Assembly: GCA_938014945.1 (NCBI GenBank)
Contig: CALLQH010000389.1
Span: forward strand, 1-25,150
Origin: an uncultured bacterium
Lineage (GTDB): Bacteria; Pseudomonadota; Alphaproteobacteria; SP197
Direction: 5' to 3'
DNA: 25,150 nucleotides
Positions 7,625 to 14,609 of the stretch are shown here, one piece after another; the stretch's first letter is position 1; the number at the start of each line of letters is the position of its first letter. Both the position numbers and the translations under genes were made by a program. Under the pieces are notes generated by a model. It had not been told where the DNA came from and did no database searches. It was given only the letters and a program-made list of their open reading frames with translations.

Positions 7625-8512
7625 ATGACCCATCGCCTTGCCCGCCGTCATCTGCTCACGCGCCTCGCCGCTCTGCCGCTCGCCGTTCTGACAGGGGCCT
7701 GTTCGAAGGCCGATATCGTCAACGCCCTGGTGCCATCGGACGGCTACGACCGTATCGAGGGACTGGCCTACGGGCCCGGCGAGCGGCACCGCCTCGATGT
7801 CTATCGTCCGGTGGGCGAGGGACCCTTTCCGGTGGTGGTCTTCTTCTACGGTGGCGGCTGGGATTCCGGCGCGCGGGGCGATTACCTGTTCGTCGGCCAG
7901 CGGCTGGCTGCGGCAGGATATCTGGCGGTCATCCCCGACTACCGGCTCTACCCCGATGTCGTCTTTCCCGGCTTCCTGGAGGACTGCGCCCAGGCGATCG
8001 CCTGGACGGGCCAACATGCGCCGGAGTTCGGCGGCGATCCCGACCGTTTGGCCCTGATGGGCCACTCCGCCGGCGCCTACAACGCCATGATGCTGACGCT
8101 GGACGAGGCCTTTCTCGAAACCGCAGGCTGGCCGGCGTCACGCCTTTCCGGGGTGATCGGCCTGGCCGGTCCCTATGACTTCCGCCCCTTCGACAGCGAC
8201 CTGCTTCAGGGCGTCTTCGGTGGCTGGCCCGACGCCGATGCGACCCAGCCGATCAGCTTCGCGCGCGGCGATGCTCCGCCCCTGCTGCTGGCCACGGGGG
8301 AGGACGACACCACCGTGCTGCCGGCAAACTCCGAGCGCCTGTCGCGCGCCATGGCGCAGGCGGGCGGCGAGGCGAGCCTGGTGCGTTATCCCGACATGGG
8401 CCACATCGGCATCGTCGCGGCGCTTGCCCAGCCGGTGCCCGGCAGCGATGCCGTGTTTACCGACATCCTGGCCTTCCTCGATGGCGTGGGCCTGCCCGCT
8501 ACGGAGGCCTGA
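7625..8512 (+). CDS. Putative lipoprotein alpha/beta-hydrolase (esterase/carboxylesterase-like)
   Basis: A 295-residue alpha/beta-hydrolase. The N-terminus, with RR at residues 7-8, a hydrophobic stretch to about 22 and LTGAC (22-26), looks like a lipoprotein signal with Cys26 as lipidation site; the Arg pair also resembles a twin-arginine motif. The mature enzyme should then be membrane-anchored on the periplasmic side. The hydrolase core shows VVVFFYGGGWDSG (70-82), an HGGGW-type oxyanion loop with Tyr in place of His. The nucleophile elbow is GHSAGA with Ser148, the acid is probably Asp228 in GEDDTTV, and His260 is in DMGHIGIV. This resembles the BD-FAE/kynurenine-formamidase-like branch of the hormone-sensitive lipase group. 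The Shine-Dalgarno is weak. The gene ends 8 bases before a strong hairpin shared with the convergent transporter operon. Confidence 0.88.
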   Translation: MTHRLARRHLLTRLAALPLAVLTGACSKADIVNALVPSDGYDRIEGLAYGPGERHRLDVYRPVGEGPFPVVVFFYGGGWDSGARGDYLFVGQRLAAAGYLAVIPDYRLYPDVVFPGFLEDCAQAIAWTGQHAPEFGGDPDRLALMGHSAGAYNAMMLTLDEAFLETAGWPASRLSGVIGLAGPYDFRPFDSDLLQGVFGGWPDADATQPISFARGDAPPLLLATGEDDTTVLPANSERLSRAMAQAGGEASLVRYPDMGHIGIVAALAQPVPGSDAVFTDILAFLDGVGLPATEA

Positions 8513-8520
8513 AGACGAAA

Positions 8521-8548
8521 GCGCCGCGGGTCTTGCGAGCCGCGGCGC
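8521..8548 (-). terminator. Terminator hairpin at the end of the PotABCD-type operon
   Basis: GCGCCGCGG (8521-8529) and CCGCGGCGC (8540-8548) form a perfect 9-bp GC stem with a 10-base loop. On the minus strand the stem is followed by TTTCGTCTTC, a moderately T-rich run, as expected for a terminator of the minus-strand transporter operon, whose last stop codon lies 22 bases upstream. It may also stop the plus-strand hydrolase transcript, but no T-run follows in that direction. Confidence 0.7.
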
Positions 8549-8570
8549 CTGTCGTGCGAAACCGGAAGGA

Positions 8571-9398
8571 TCAGTTGCGGATGCCGCGCAGGCGCTCCGT
8601 GCGGCGGCGCAGCAGTTCCATCGTCACCATCAGCAGGATGGAGAAGAGGATCAGCATGGTCGCCACGGCCGTGATCGTGGGCGAAAGCAGCTCTCGGATG
8701 CCGCTCCACATGCGCCGGGGCAGGGTGTGCTGTTCCGCGCCGGCCAGGAAGATCGCCACGACCAGCTCGTCCCACGAGGTGATGAAAGCGAACAGCGCGC
8801 CCGAGACCACGCCCGGCAGGATGATCGGCAGGGTGATCTTGAAGAAGACGCGGGTCTGGTTGGCGCCCAGGCTCGAGCCCGCGCGCACCAGATTGTGGTC
8901 GAAGCCCACCAGGGTTGCCGAAACGGTGATGACGACAAACGGCACGCCCAGGGTGGCATGGGCCAGCACCAGTCCGGGAATGGTGCTCGACAGGCCGATC
9001 GAGGCGTAGAAATAGAACATGCCGGCCGCGGTGATCACGATCGGGATGACGATCGGCGAGATCAGCACCGCCATGACCACCGGCTTGCCCCGGAAATCGG
9101 CGCGGTTGAGGCCCAGCGCGGCGAGCGTGCCCAGGGTGGTCGCCAGAAGCGTGGCGAACACGCCGATGATGATGCTGTTCTTCAGGCCCAGCAGCCACTG
9201 GTCGCTGGTGAAGAATTCCTCGTACCAGCGCAGGCTGTACCCCTCCATCGGATAGGAGAAGTACGGCTCCGAATTGAACGACAGCGGCATGATCACGAAG
9301 ATCGGCACGAGCAGATAGATGAAGATCGCCGTGCACAGGATGAAGAAGACGTAGTGCCAGACGCGCTGCAGGGGGCTCGCATAGACGGGGAGGGCCAT
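8571..9398 (-). CDS. potC: ABC importer permease, PotC-type
   Basis: A 275-residue inner-membrane permease of the spermidine/putrescine class. Start at 9398, 4 bases after the preceding permease stop codon. An in-frame ATG at 9434 would overlap the upstream gene. A first membrane segment near residues 15-38 precedes a periplasmic stretch with the PotC-typical FNSEPYFSYPMEGYSLRWYEEFF. Four to five further segments surround the cytoplasmic EAA-like loop, LVRAGSSLGANQTRVFFKITLPIILPG in the protein, the coupling helix that docks to the ATPase. The family length (about 265-280) is matched. It is the last gene of the operon and is followed by a hairpin terminator. Symbols here denote subfamily; the true substrate could be a polyamine or another small cationic compound. 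Confidence 0.92.
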   Translation of the reverse strand: MALPVYASPLQRVWHYVFFILCTAIFIYLLVPIFVIMPLSFNSEPYFSYPMEGYSLRWYEEFFTSDQWLLGLKNSIIIGVFATLLATTLGTLAALGLNRADFRGKPVVMAVLISPIVIPIVITAAGMFYFYASIGLSSTIPGLVLAHATLGVPFVVITVSATLVGFDHNLVRAGSSLGANQTRVFFKITLPIILPGVVSGALFAFITSWDELVVAIFLAGAEQHTLPRRMWSGIRELLSPTITAVATMLILFSILLMVTMELLRRRTERLRGIRN

Positions 9399-9402
9399 GG
9401 CT

Positions 9403-10671
9403 CTATCCCATGCGCAGTTTGTCGAAGCCGACAAACCGGTTGTAGATGAAGAAGAAGATCAGGGTGATGCCCAGCAGGATGACGCTGAGCGCGGCGGCCA
9501 GGCCCCAGTTGAGGACACGGCCCATGTTTTCGACGATCCAGAAGCTGATCATCTGATCCTGCGGCCCGCCGACCAGGGCCGGCGTGATGTAGTAGCCCAG
9601 GGAAAGAATGAAGCAGAGCAGGATGCCCGCGCCGATGCCCGGCAGGCATTGCGGCAGGTAGACCTTGAAGAAGGCCAGCCAGCGGTGCGCGCCCAGCGAT
9701 TCCGCAGCGCGCATGTGCCAGGGATTGATGCCCTTCATGACCGCGTAGATCGGCAGGATCATGAACGGCAACTGGATGTGCACCATCGCGATATAGACGC
9801 CGATGCGGTTGCGGATCAGCTCCAGGGGCTCGTCCCAGAATCCCAGAAGGATGCCCATGTCGTTGATCAGCCCCTGATTCTGCAGCAGCACGATCCACGC
9901 GGTGGTACGCACCAGCAGGGAGGTCCAGAACGGCAGCAGCACCAGGATCAGCAGCAGGTTGCTCTTGGACGGCGGCAGGGTCGCCAGCAGGTAGGCAATG
10001 GGCAGGCCCAGCAGGAAGCAGAGGGCCGTGACGGCTATGCTGATCTCAAGCGTGCGCAGAAGGACGTCGATGTAGATCGACTGATCCTCGGGCCGCTGGA
10101 TGATGTTGCCCTCTTCGTCGCGCTGGCGATCGACGGCCCAGAGGAAATAGAAATCGCTCAAGGGGCCGACGGCATCCTTGATCGCGAGCCAGTACTCGGG
10201 ATTGCCCCAGTCCTTGTCGATCGCGATGAAGCCATCAAGAATCTGATCGGGAGGAAGGCCGACGAGCTTTTCCTCGGCTTCGCGCCCGGTCTTCTTCAGC
10301 ATCGATTTGAAGCCGCTGAAGGCGTAGTTCAGCCGGCGCGTCGCGCTGCCAAGGGACTTGTTTTCATCGGAGATGACCAGTTCCTCGGCGAAGATCTCCA
10401 GGGCCTCGGGGGGCGGGAAGCCCTCGCCGTCCCATTCCCGGAACGCTTCGACCGTGCGCGGCAGGGCCTCGCCGACTTCCAGGTCCTCCACGCTCAGCTT
10501 GAGCAGGGAGATGATCGGAATGATGAAACCGATGACCAGGAAGATGAACATCGGCGCGATCAGGGCCAGCGCCCAGAGTTTGCGCATCCGCTCCGCACGC
10601 CGCAGCCGGGACTTCAGCGTGTTGTTGCCCGAGAGAAATTCGGACTCTGTGGATTCGGCGGTCGCGGTCAT
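9403..10671 (-). CDS. potB: ABC importer permease, PotB-type, with a long periplasmic insertion
   Basis: A 422-residue permease forming the transmembrane pore with the PotC-type subunit. The first membrane segment spans residues about 33-58. The next clear one starts near 205, leaving about 140 mainly charged residues (60-200) in the first periplasmic loop. E. coli PotB is about 275 residues and has no such insertion. The rest is standard: segments near 207-231, 238-262, 290-313, 350-375 and 390-412, and the EAA coupling motif AAESLGAHRWLAFFKVYLP (322-340). The start at 10671 has no convincing Shine-Dalgarno; Met29 (10587) is an alternative, preceded by GGAG at only 3 bases. It follows potD across a 78-base spacer holding a strong hairpin. 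Insertions like this occur in some alphaproteobacterial permeases, so it is unlikely to be an error. Confidence 0.9.
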   Translation of the reverse strand: MTATAESTESEFLSGNNTLKSRLRRAERMRKLWALALIAPMFIFLVIGFIIPIISLLKLSVEDLEVGEALPRTVEAFREWDGEGFPPPEALEIFAEELVISDENKSLGSATRRLNYAFSGFKSMLKKTGREAEEKLVGLPPDQILDGFIAIDKDWGNPEYWLAIKDAVGPLSDFYFLWAVDRQRDEEGNIIQRPEDQSIYIDVLLRTLEISIAVTALCFLLGLPIAYLLATLPPSKSNLLLILVLLPFWTSLLVRTTAWIVLLQNQGLINDMGILLGFWDEPLELIRNRIGVYIAMVHIQLPFMILPIYAVMKGINPWHMRAAESLGAHRWLAFFKVYLPQCLPGIGAGILLCFILSLGYYITPALVGGPQDQMISFWIVENMGRVLNWGLAAALSVILLGITLIFFFIYNRFVGFDKLRMG

Positions 10672-10711
10672 CGTGATCGAGCCGTTCGTTGTGAAAAGGT
10701 CCTAAAGAAAG

Positions 10712-10738
10712 CCCGGCGGGCCGCGGAGGCCCGCCGGG
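10712..10738 (-). terminator. Strong hairpin between binding-protein and permease genes
   Basis: CCCGGCGGGCC (10712-10722) and GGCCCGCCGGG (10728-10738) form a perfect 11-bp stem with a 5-base loop, 11 bases after the binding-protein stop codon. On the minus strand it is followed by CTTTCTTTAGG, a T-rich run. It could act as a partial terminator or 3' stabiliser giving more binding protein than permease, a common arrangement in binding-protein-dependent importers. Confidence 0.75.
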
Positions 10739-10749
10739 GTCGCATCAGA

Positions 10750-11826
10750 TCAGCTGGCCTTCCAGACGGCCCACTTCTCTTCCATTTCCTCGATGTGATC
10801 GCCCAGCCACAGAACCGGCGCCCAATAGGCGTTGGTCAGGTTGGCAGGTGCGGTCGGCAGGTCCTTGAGGACATCGGGCGCAATCAGGGCAGCCGCTTCC
10901 TCGGTCGTGGGACCGTAGGCGATGTACTGCGACTGACGGGCCATGACCTCGGGCTGGCTGGCGTACTCGATGAACTTCATGCCGAGGTCGGCACCGGGGA
11001 CACCGGCAGGGATTGCCCAGACGTCGTAGTCGACGCGCTGGCCGTCCCAGACGATGACGAAGTTCTTACCTTCCTGGACGTTGGCGTTGTAGATGCGGCC
11101 GTTCCAGGCAGTGGTCATCACGACTTCGCCGTCAGCCAGGAGCTGGGGCGCCATGGCACCGGTCTCCCAGTAGACGAGCTGGTCCTTGTGGGGCTCGAGG
11201 AAGGCGGTGGCCTCATCGAACGCCTCGTCGGTGTTCTCCTGCAGGTAGGCCGAAGCCTCCTCGGCACTCATGCCCTTGGAGGCCATGAGGGCCATTTCCA
11301 GGGTGTGGCTGACACCGGTGTAGACGGCGCGCTTGCCGGGGAACTTCTCGAAGTCGAAGAAGTCGGCCACGGTCTGGGGCGCGGTCGCCGGATCGGAATA
11401 GACGTCAGCATTGTAGGCATAGATCGTGCCGTAGGAGATGGTGCCCACAGCGCAATCCAGTGCCGAGCCGGGGAAGAAGCGGTCGCGCCCACCCAGCATG
11501 TCCCAATCGAGTTCCTCGAGCAGGCCCTCGTCGCAGGCGGCCAGAGCGGTGCCCACGTCGGCATCGATGACTTCCCACTTGTAGTCGCCGGTCTCGACCT
11601 GCACACGGATCTCGGAAACGGCGCCGCCCCACTCGTCCTCGAGCACGGTCATGCCGATGTCCTTGAGGGCCGGCTTGTAATAGGCCTCACGCTGGCTCAT
11701 CGAATAGGCGCCGCCCCAGGAGGCGACCGTGATGGTGTCATCGGCGGAAACCGGACCGGTTCCTGCGAAACCTGCCAGAACGACGCCGCCAAGCGCCGCC
11801 AGGCTCCCCTTCCAGTAACGATTCAT
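10750..11826 (-). CDS. potD: Periplasmic substrate-binding protein, PotD/PotF-like
   Basis: A 358-residue exported binding protein that would deliver substrate to the PotB/PotC-type permeases. Start at 11826 with GGGAG about 10 bases upstream; an in-frame ATG at 11859 would spoil the signal peptide. The signal peptide is residues 1-28 (MNRYWKG, hydrophobic to about 22, cleavage after VSA). The mature protein opens with DDTITVASWGGAYSMSQREA, characteristic of this binding-protein family. Later blocks include VETGDYKWEVIDAD, YNADVY, TTAWNGRIYNA and WAIPAGVPGAD. I cannot confirm the residues that bind polyamine amines in PotD, so the ligand may be another amine or quaternary ammonium compound. 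It lies 118 bases after the ATPase gene. Confidence 0.9.
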   Translation of the reverse strand: MNRYWKGSLAALGGVVLAGFAGTGPVSADDTITVASWGGAYSMSQREAYYKPALKDIGMTVLEDEWGGAVSEIRVQVETGDYKWEVIDADVGTALAACDEGLLEELDWDMLGGRDRFFPGSALDCAVGTISYGTIYAYNADVYSDPATAPQTVADFFDFEKFPGKRAVYTGVSHTLEMALMASKGMSAEEASAYLQENTDEAFDEATAFLEPHKDQLVYWETGAMAPQLLADGEVVMTTAWNGRIYNANVQEGKNFVIVWDGQRVDYDVWAIPAGVPGADLGMKFIEYASQPEVMARQSQYIAYGPTTEEAAALIAPDVLKDLPTAPANLTNAYWAPVLWLGDHIEEMEEKWAVWKAS

Positions 11827-11862
11827 GATTGTTCGTCTCCCATGTTGCGGTTGGTTCACAAT

Positions 11863-11927
11863 CCGGAGTGCATGGACGGCATAGCGCCGGCATGTCTCCG
11901 GAGCGGCGGGACCGACCGCACGGTCCC
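11863..11927. promoter_or_regulatory. Two inverted repeats in the spacer between ATPase and binding-protein genes
   Basis: The 118-base spacer (11827-11944) holds CCGGAG-TG-CATG (11863-11874) paired imperfectly with CATG-T-CTCCGG (11891-11901), and GGGACCG (11908-11914) paired perfectly with CGGTCCC (11921-11927) around a 6-base loop. Neither is followed by a T-run on the minus strand. They could be mRNA processing or stability elements, or part of an internal promoter region for the binding-protein gene. Confidence 0.3.
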
Positions 11928-11944
11928 AGCAGTTTCGTTGGCCA

Positions 11945-13066
11945 TCAGGCTGCGTCTAGCGCCCGGCAGTCTTCGGAACGCCAGCCGACACTGATCTTGG
12001 TTCCGGTCTCCAGCGCGACGTGGCTGGCGCCGCGCGGCACCTTGATGATGAAATCGTTGTTGCCGCAGACATCGACGCGCACGCGGGTATGGTCGCCCAT
12101 GTAGATGAGCTCCTCGACGCGGGCATCGAAGATGTTCTCGCAGGAGCCTGCCGCGGGATCGAGGAAGATCGCCTCGGGGCGCAGCGACAGCGAGGTCCTG
12201 CCGCCGTCGCCGTCGATGTTGACGGCCAGCGCGCTGACGACATCGCCGTTGTCCAGGGCAACCTTGCAGACGTTCCCGGACTTCTCCTTGACGGTGCCGC
12301 CAAAGCGGTTGTTCTCGCCGATGAACTGGGCGACGAACGCGTTCTGCGGCTTTTCGTAGAGTTCCTCGGGCCCGGCGAGCTGCTGGATCCTGCCATCGTT
12401 GAACACGGCGATGCGGTTCGACATCGTCAGGGCTTCGCTCTGGTCGTGGGTGACGTAAACCACGGTCACGCCCAGGCTCTCGTGGATGTGCTTGATCTCG
12501 ATCTGCATCTGCTCGCGCAGCTTCTTGTCGAGCGCGCCCAGCGGCTCGTCCATCAGCACGAGCTGGGGATCGAAGACGAGTGCGCGGGCAAGGGCGACGC
12601 GCTGCTGCTGGCCGCCCGAAAGCTGGCCCGGGCGGCGCCCGCCGTAGGCGCCAAGCTCGACCATCTCCAGCGCCCGCTTGATCTTGGTCTCCTGCTCGTC
12701 CTTGGGCATGTGCCGGGCCTGCAGGGGAAACGCGAGGTTTTCCGCGACCGTCATGTGGGGGAACAGGGCGTAGTTCTGGAACACCATGCCGATGCCGCGC
12801 TTGTGCGGCGGCGTCGAACGCAGCGACTGGCCTTCCAGGGTGATCTCGCCGTGGGTCGGCGTCTCGAACCCGGCCAGCATCAGCAGGGTCGTCGTCTTGC
12901 CGGAACCGGAGGGGCCAAGCAGCGTCAGGAACTCACCGCGACGGATGTCGAGATTGAGGTCTTTGACGACCAGAATTTCACCATCGTAGGTCTTCTGCAC
13001 GTTGGTGAAACGAACAATGTGATCCGCCGAATCCGTCGACGGCCGGTCTTGCCCAACCTCGGCCAT
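11945..13066 (-). CDS. potA: ABC importer ATPase, PotA-type
   Basis: A 373-residue ATP-binding subunit that powers the importer from the cytoplasmic side. Motifs are complete: Walker A GPSGSGKT (51-58), Q-loop Gln97 (MVFQNYALFPHMTV), signature LSGGQQQR (149-156), Walker B LVLMDEP (169-175), D-loop GALD, and H-loop His207 in YVTHDQSEAL. A C-terminal regulatory (TOBE) domain of about 130 residues follows, with SLRPEAI and VEELIYMGDHTRV blocks typical of PotA/PotG-like ATPases. I chose the ATG at 13066, which starts just before the conserved domain; its Shine-Dalgarno is weak (GGGCAAG). An ATG at 13132 would add 22 residues unlike the family. It is the first gene of the operon ATPase, binding protein, permease, permease. 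Confidence 0.93.
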   Translation of the reverse strand: MAEVGQDRPSTDSADHIVRFTNVQKTYDGEILVVKDLNLDIRRGEFLTLLGPSGSGKTTTLLMLAGFETPTHGEITLEGQSLRSTPPHKRGIGMVFQNYALFPHMTVAENLAFPLQARHMPKDEQETKIKRALEMVELGAYGGRRPGQLSGGQQQRVALARALVFDPQLVLMDEPLGALDKKLREQMQIEIKHIHESLGVTVVYVTHDQSEALTMSNRIAVFNDGRIQQLAGPEELYEKPQNAFVAQFIGENNRFGGTVKEKSGNVCKVALDNGDVVSALAVNIDGDGGRTSLSLRPEAIFLDPAAGSCENIFDARVEELIYMGDHTRVRVDVCGNNDFIIKVPRGASHVALETGTKISVGWRSEDCRALDAA

Positions 13067-13134
13067 ATGTCTTGCCCATGCCCCGTAGCAGACAGCGATT
13101 TTTGCCGGCGACTTGCAGCCGCCTTGTCTCAAAT

Positions 13135-13159
13135 CAGTGGCATCCCCGTTGCGCCACTG
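13135..13159 (+). promoter_or_regulatory. Candidate sigma-54 (-24/-12) promoter inside an inverted repeat
   Basis: TGGCAT-N5-TTGC at 13138-13152 matches the RpoN consensus TGGCAC-N5-TTGC at nine of ten fixed positions, on the plus strand. It would start transcription near 13164, about 170 bases before the Sel1-repeat gene. The same stretch is bounded by a 7-bp inverted repeat, CAGTGGC (13135-13141) and GCCACTG (13153-13159), and is directly followed by a minus-strand TTGACA (13163-13158) facing the transporter operon. No enhancer-binding protein gene is seen in the window. Confidence 0.35.
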
Positions 13160-13331
13160 TCAACTAGAAGCGGCCCCTGGCCCTCGACTCCAAACGACTT
13201 GACACCATATTGCGCGCCATACAGGCATGCCTGCCGGGTTTTTGCGCGCCGTGTGGCTGGCTGCAGGGGCAGTTTGTGGCGCGGAAACGAATCGGCAGGC
13301 CGGCAACGGCGCAGACTCTGAGAGGGCTGGC

Positions 13332-14600
13332 ATGACGGCAAGGATCGCAACTGCCCTGCAGGCCATGGCCATGACGGCCTTGGCGCTGGTGATGCTGGGT
13401 GCCTGGCCCGTGCAAGCGCAGGAAGAGCCGTCCGCGCTGCCGTTCACCACGGAGCAGGCCATCGCCGCCGCGACGGCTTCCGGTCTCCTCGATGCCGCCG
13501 ATTTCCGCGCGGTGGACGATCCCTATGTCGGGCCGATCGTGGTTGGCAGCCCCTCCGGCGACGATGCGGCAGCCGTCAGTGTGCTGCTGATCGGCGGCGG
13601 CGATCATCCCGAACAGGTCCAGGTCGTGCTGCAGAAGCCCTGGGGCGACCTTTCGGCCAAGCTGACCCTGGCCGGCGACATGCTGGCGCTGGTTGGCCCG
13701 ATGCCCGACCCCAACCCCACGATGGCTGATTCGCAGACCATGGCGGCCCTGCCGCGCGCGGCGCAGTGGGCCGCGGGCTTTCTCTCGGAGGCCTGGGCCG
13801 GCTGGCCGGGCAGCACCGCCCGTCAGGTTCGCGTGATCGATGGCGTCACCGTGATCGCCGAGGGTTATCCGCCCGATTACTGGGTGATGACCCTGGCTCC
13901 CGACCGCGGCTATGCCGACGCCACCTGGCCCGGCCCCGATCCGGCCGCCGATGTGCCCGCGGTGGCGCAGGCCCGTCTGGCCATTCGTGCCGGTGACTAT
14001 CAGGCGGCCCATGCCCTGCTTTACGATCCCTCCCTGGAGGACGATGCCGCGGCCCAGACCCTGCTGGGCGATCTCCACCGCTACGGCCGCCTGGGCAAGG
14101 CCAACCAGCAGCTGGCGAGCAACTATTACCTGCGCGCCGGGCGCGTGAAGTATCCCAGCGCGGTTTATGCCCTGGCGACCATGACCAGCGACGGCTATGG
14201 CGTGCTGACCCTGGATGCCTTGCGGTATCCCCTGCTCATCATCGCTGCCGAAAACGACAGCGCCGATGCCCTGTTCATGCTGTCGGACAAGGAGGAGGGG
14301 GTCTTCTACCAGCGTCCCGAGGGTGTCGGCCCGGTCGATCAGGTGCGCCAGGCCGCCGTGCTGGGGCTTCTGGCGGCCCAGGTCGATCTCGCCAACCGCT
14401 ATGCACGCGGCGACGGCGTGGATGCCGATCCTGTGGCCGCCTATGCCTGGGCGCTGGTCGCGGTGGAGAACACCGATCCCGGCGTCGACTGGATCCGCAG
14501 CCGTCAGGTCGCGGATGAATACAGCCAGGCCCTCTCCGGCAAACAGCGCGCCGACGCCCACGAGATGGCCAACCGCCTGCTCGCGGAGATCGGGGGCTAG
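13332..14600 (+). CDS. Exported Sel1-repeat (TPR-like) protein
   Basis: A 422-residue exported protein. The ATG at 13332 follows AGAGGG with 5-base spacing; the upstream in-frame ATG at 13227 would bury the signal peptide. The signal peptide is residues 1-30, with a hydrophobic core MAMTALALVMLGAW and cleavage after AQA. The N-terminal half (about 31-225) is a mixed region of unknown function. The C-terminal half contains Sel1-type helical repeats, recognisable as AAQTLLGDLHRYGRLG... and AAQVDLANRYARGDGVDADP-VAAYAWALVA. Sel1 repeats mediate protein-protein contacts, often in envelope or signalling roles. Partner unknown. It sits between the divergent transporter operon and the convergent M24 gene, with 9 bases between stops, so it is probably transcribed alone. 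Confidence 0.85.
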   Translation: MTARIATALQAMAMTALALVMLGAWPVQAQEEPSALPFTTEQAIAAATASGLLDAADFRAVDDPYVGPIVVGSPSGDDAAAVSVLLIGGGDHPEQVQVVLQKPWGDLSAKLTLAGDMLALVGPMPDPNPTMADSQTMAALPRAAQWAAGFLSEAWAGWPGSTARQVRVIDGVTVIAEGYPPDYWVMTLAPDRGYADATWPGPDPAADVPAVAQARLAIRAGDYQAAHALLYDPSLEDDAAAQTLLGDLHRYGRLGKANQQLASNYYLRAGRVKYPSAVYALATMTSDGYGVLTLDALRYPLLIIAAENDSADALFMLSDKEEGVFYQRPEGVGPVDQVRQAAVLGLLAAQVDLANRYARGDGVDADPVAAYAWALVAVENTDPGVDWIRSRQVADEYSQALSGKQRADAHEMANRLLAEIGG

Positions 14601-14609
14601 GCGCTCCGC

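Noticed and set aside
5060..8065. Very long open frame (about 1000 codons) on the minus strand
   Set aside because: It is the mirror of galE, the amidase and the hydrolase, all with clear family motifs on the plus strand. Such mirror frames are a by-product of GC-rich third positions, and its translation shows no family pattern.
9397..11994. Long plus-strand open frame (about 865 codons) opposite the transporter operon
   Set aside because: Antisense to three well-identified transporter genes that have good starts and motifs; no independent start signal.
11827..13331. Riboswitch or other structured leader ahead of the transporter genes
   Set aside because: Only simple inverted repeats are seen; no known riboswitch core could be recognised by eye.
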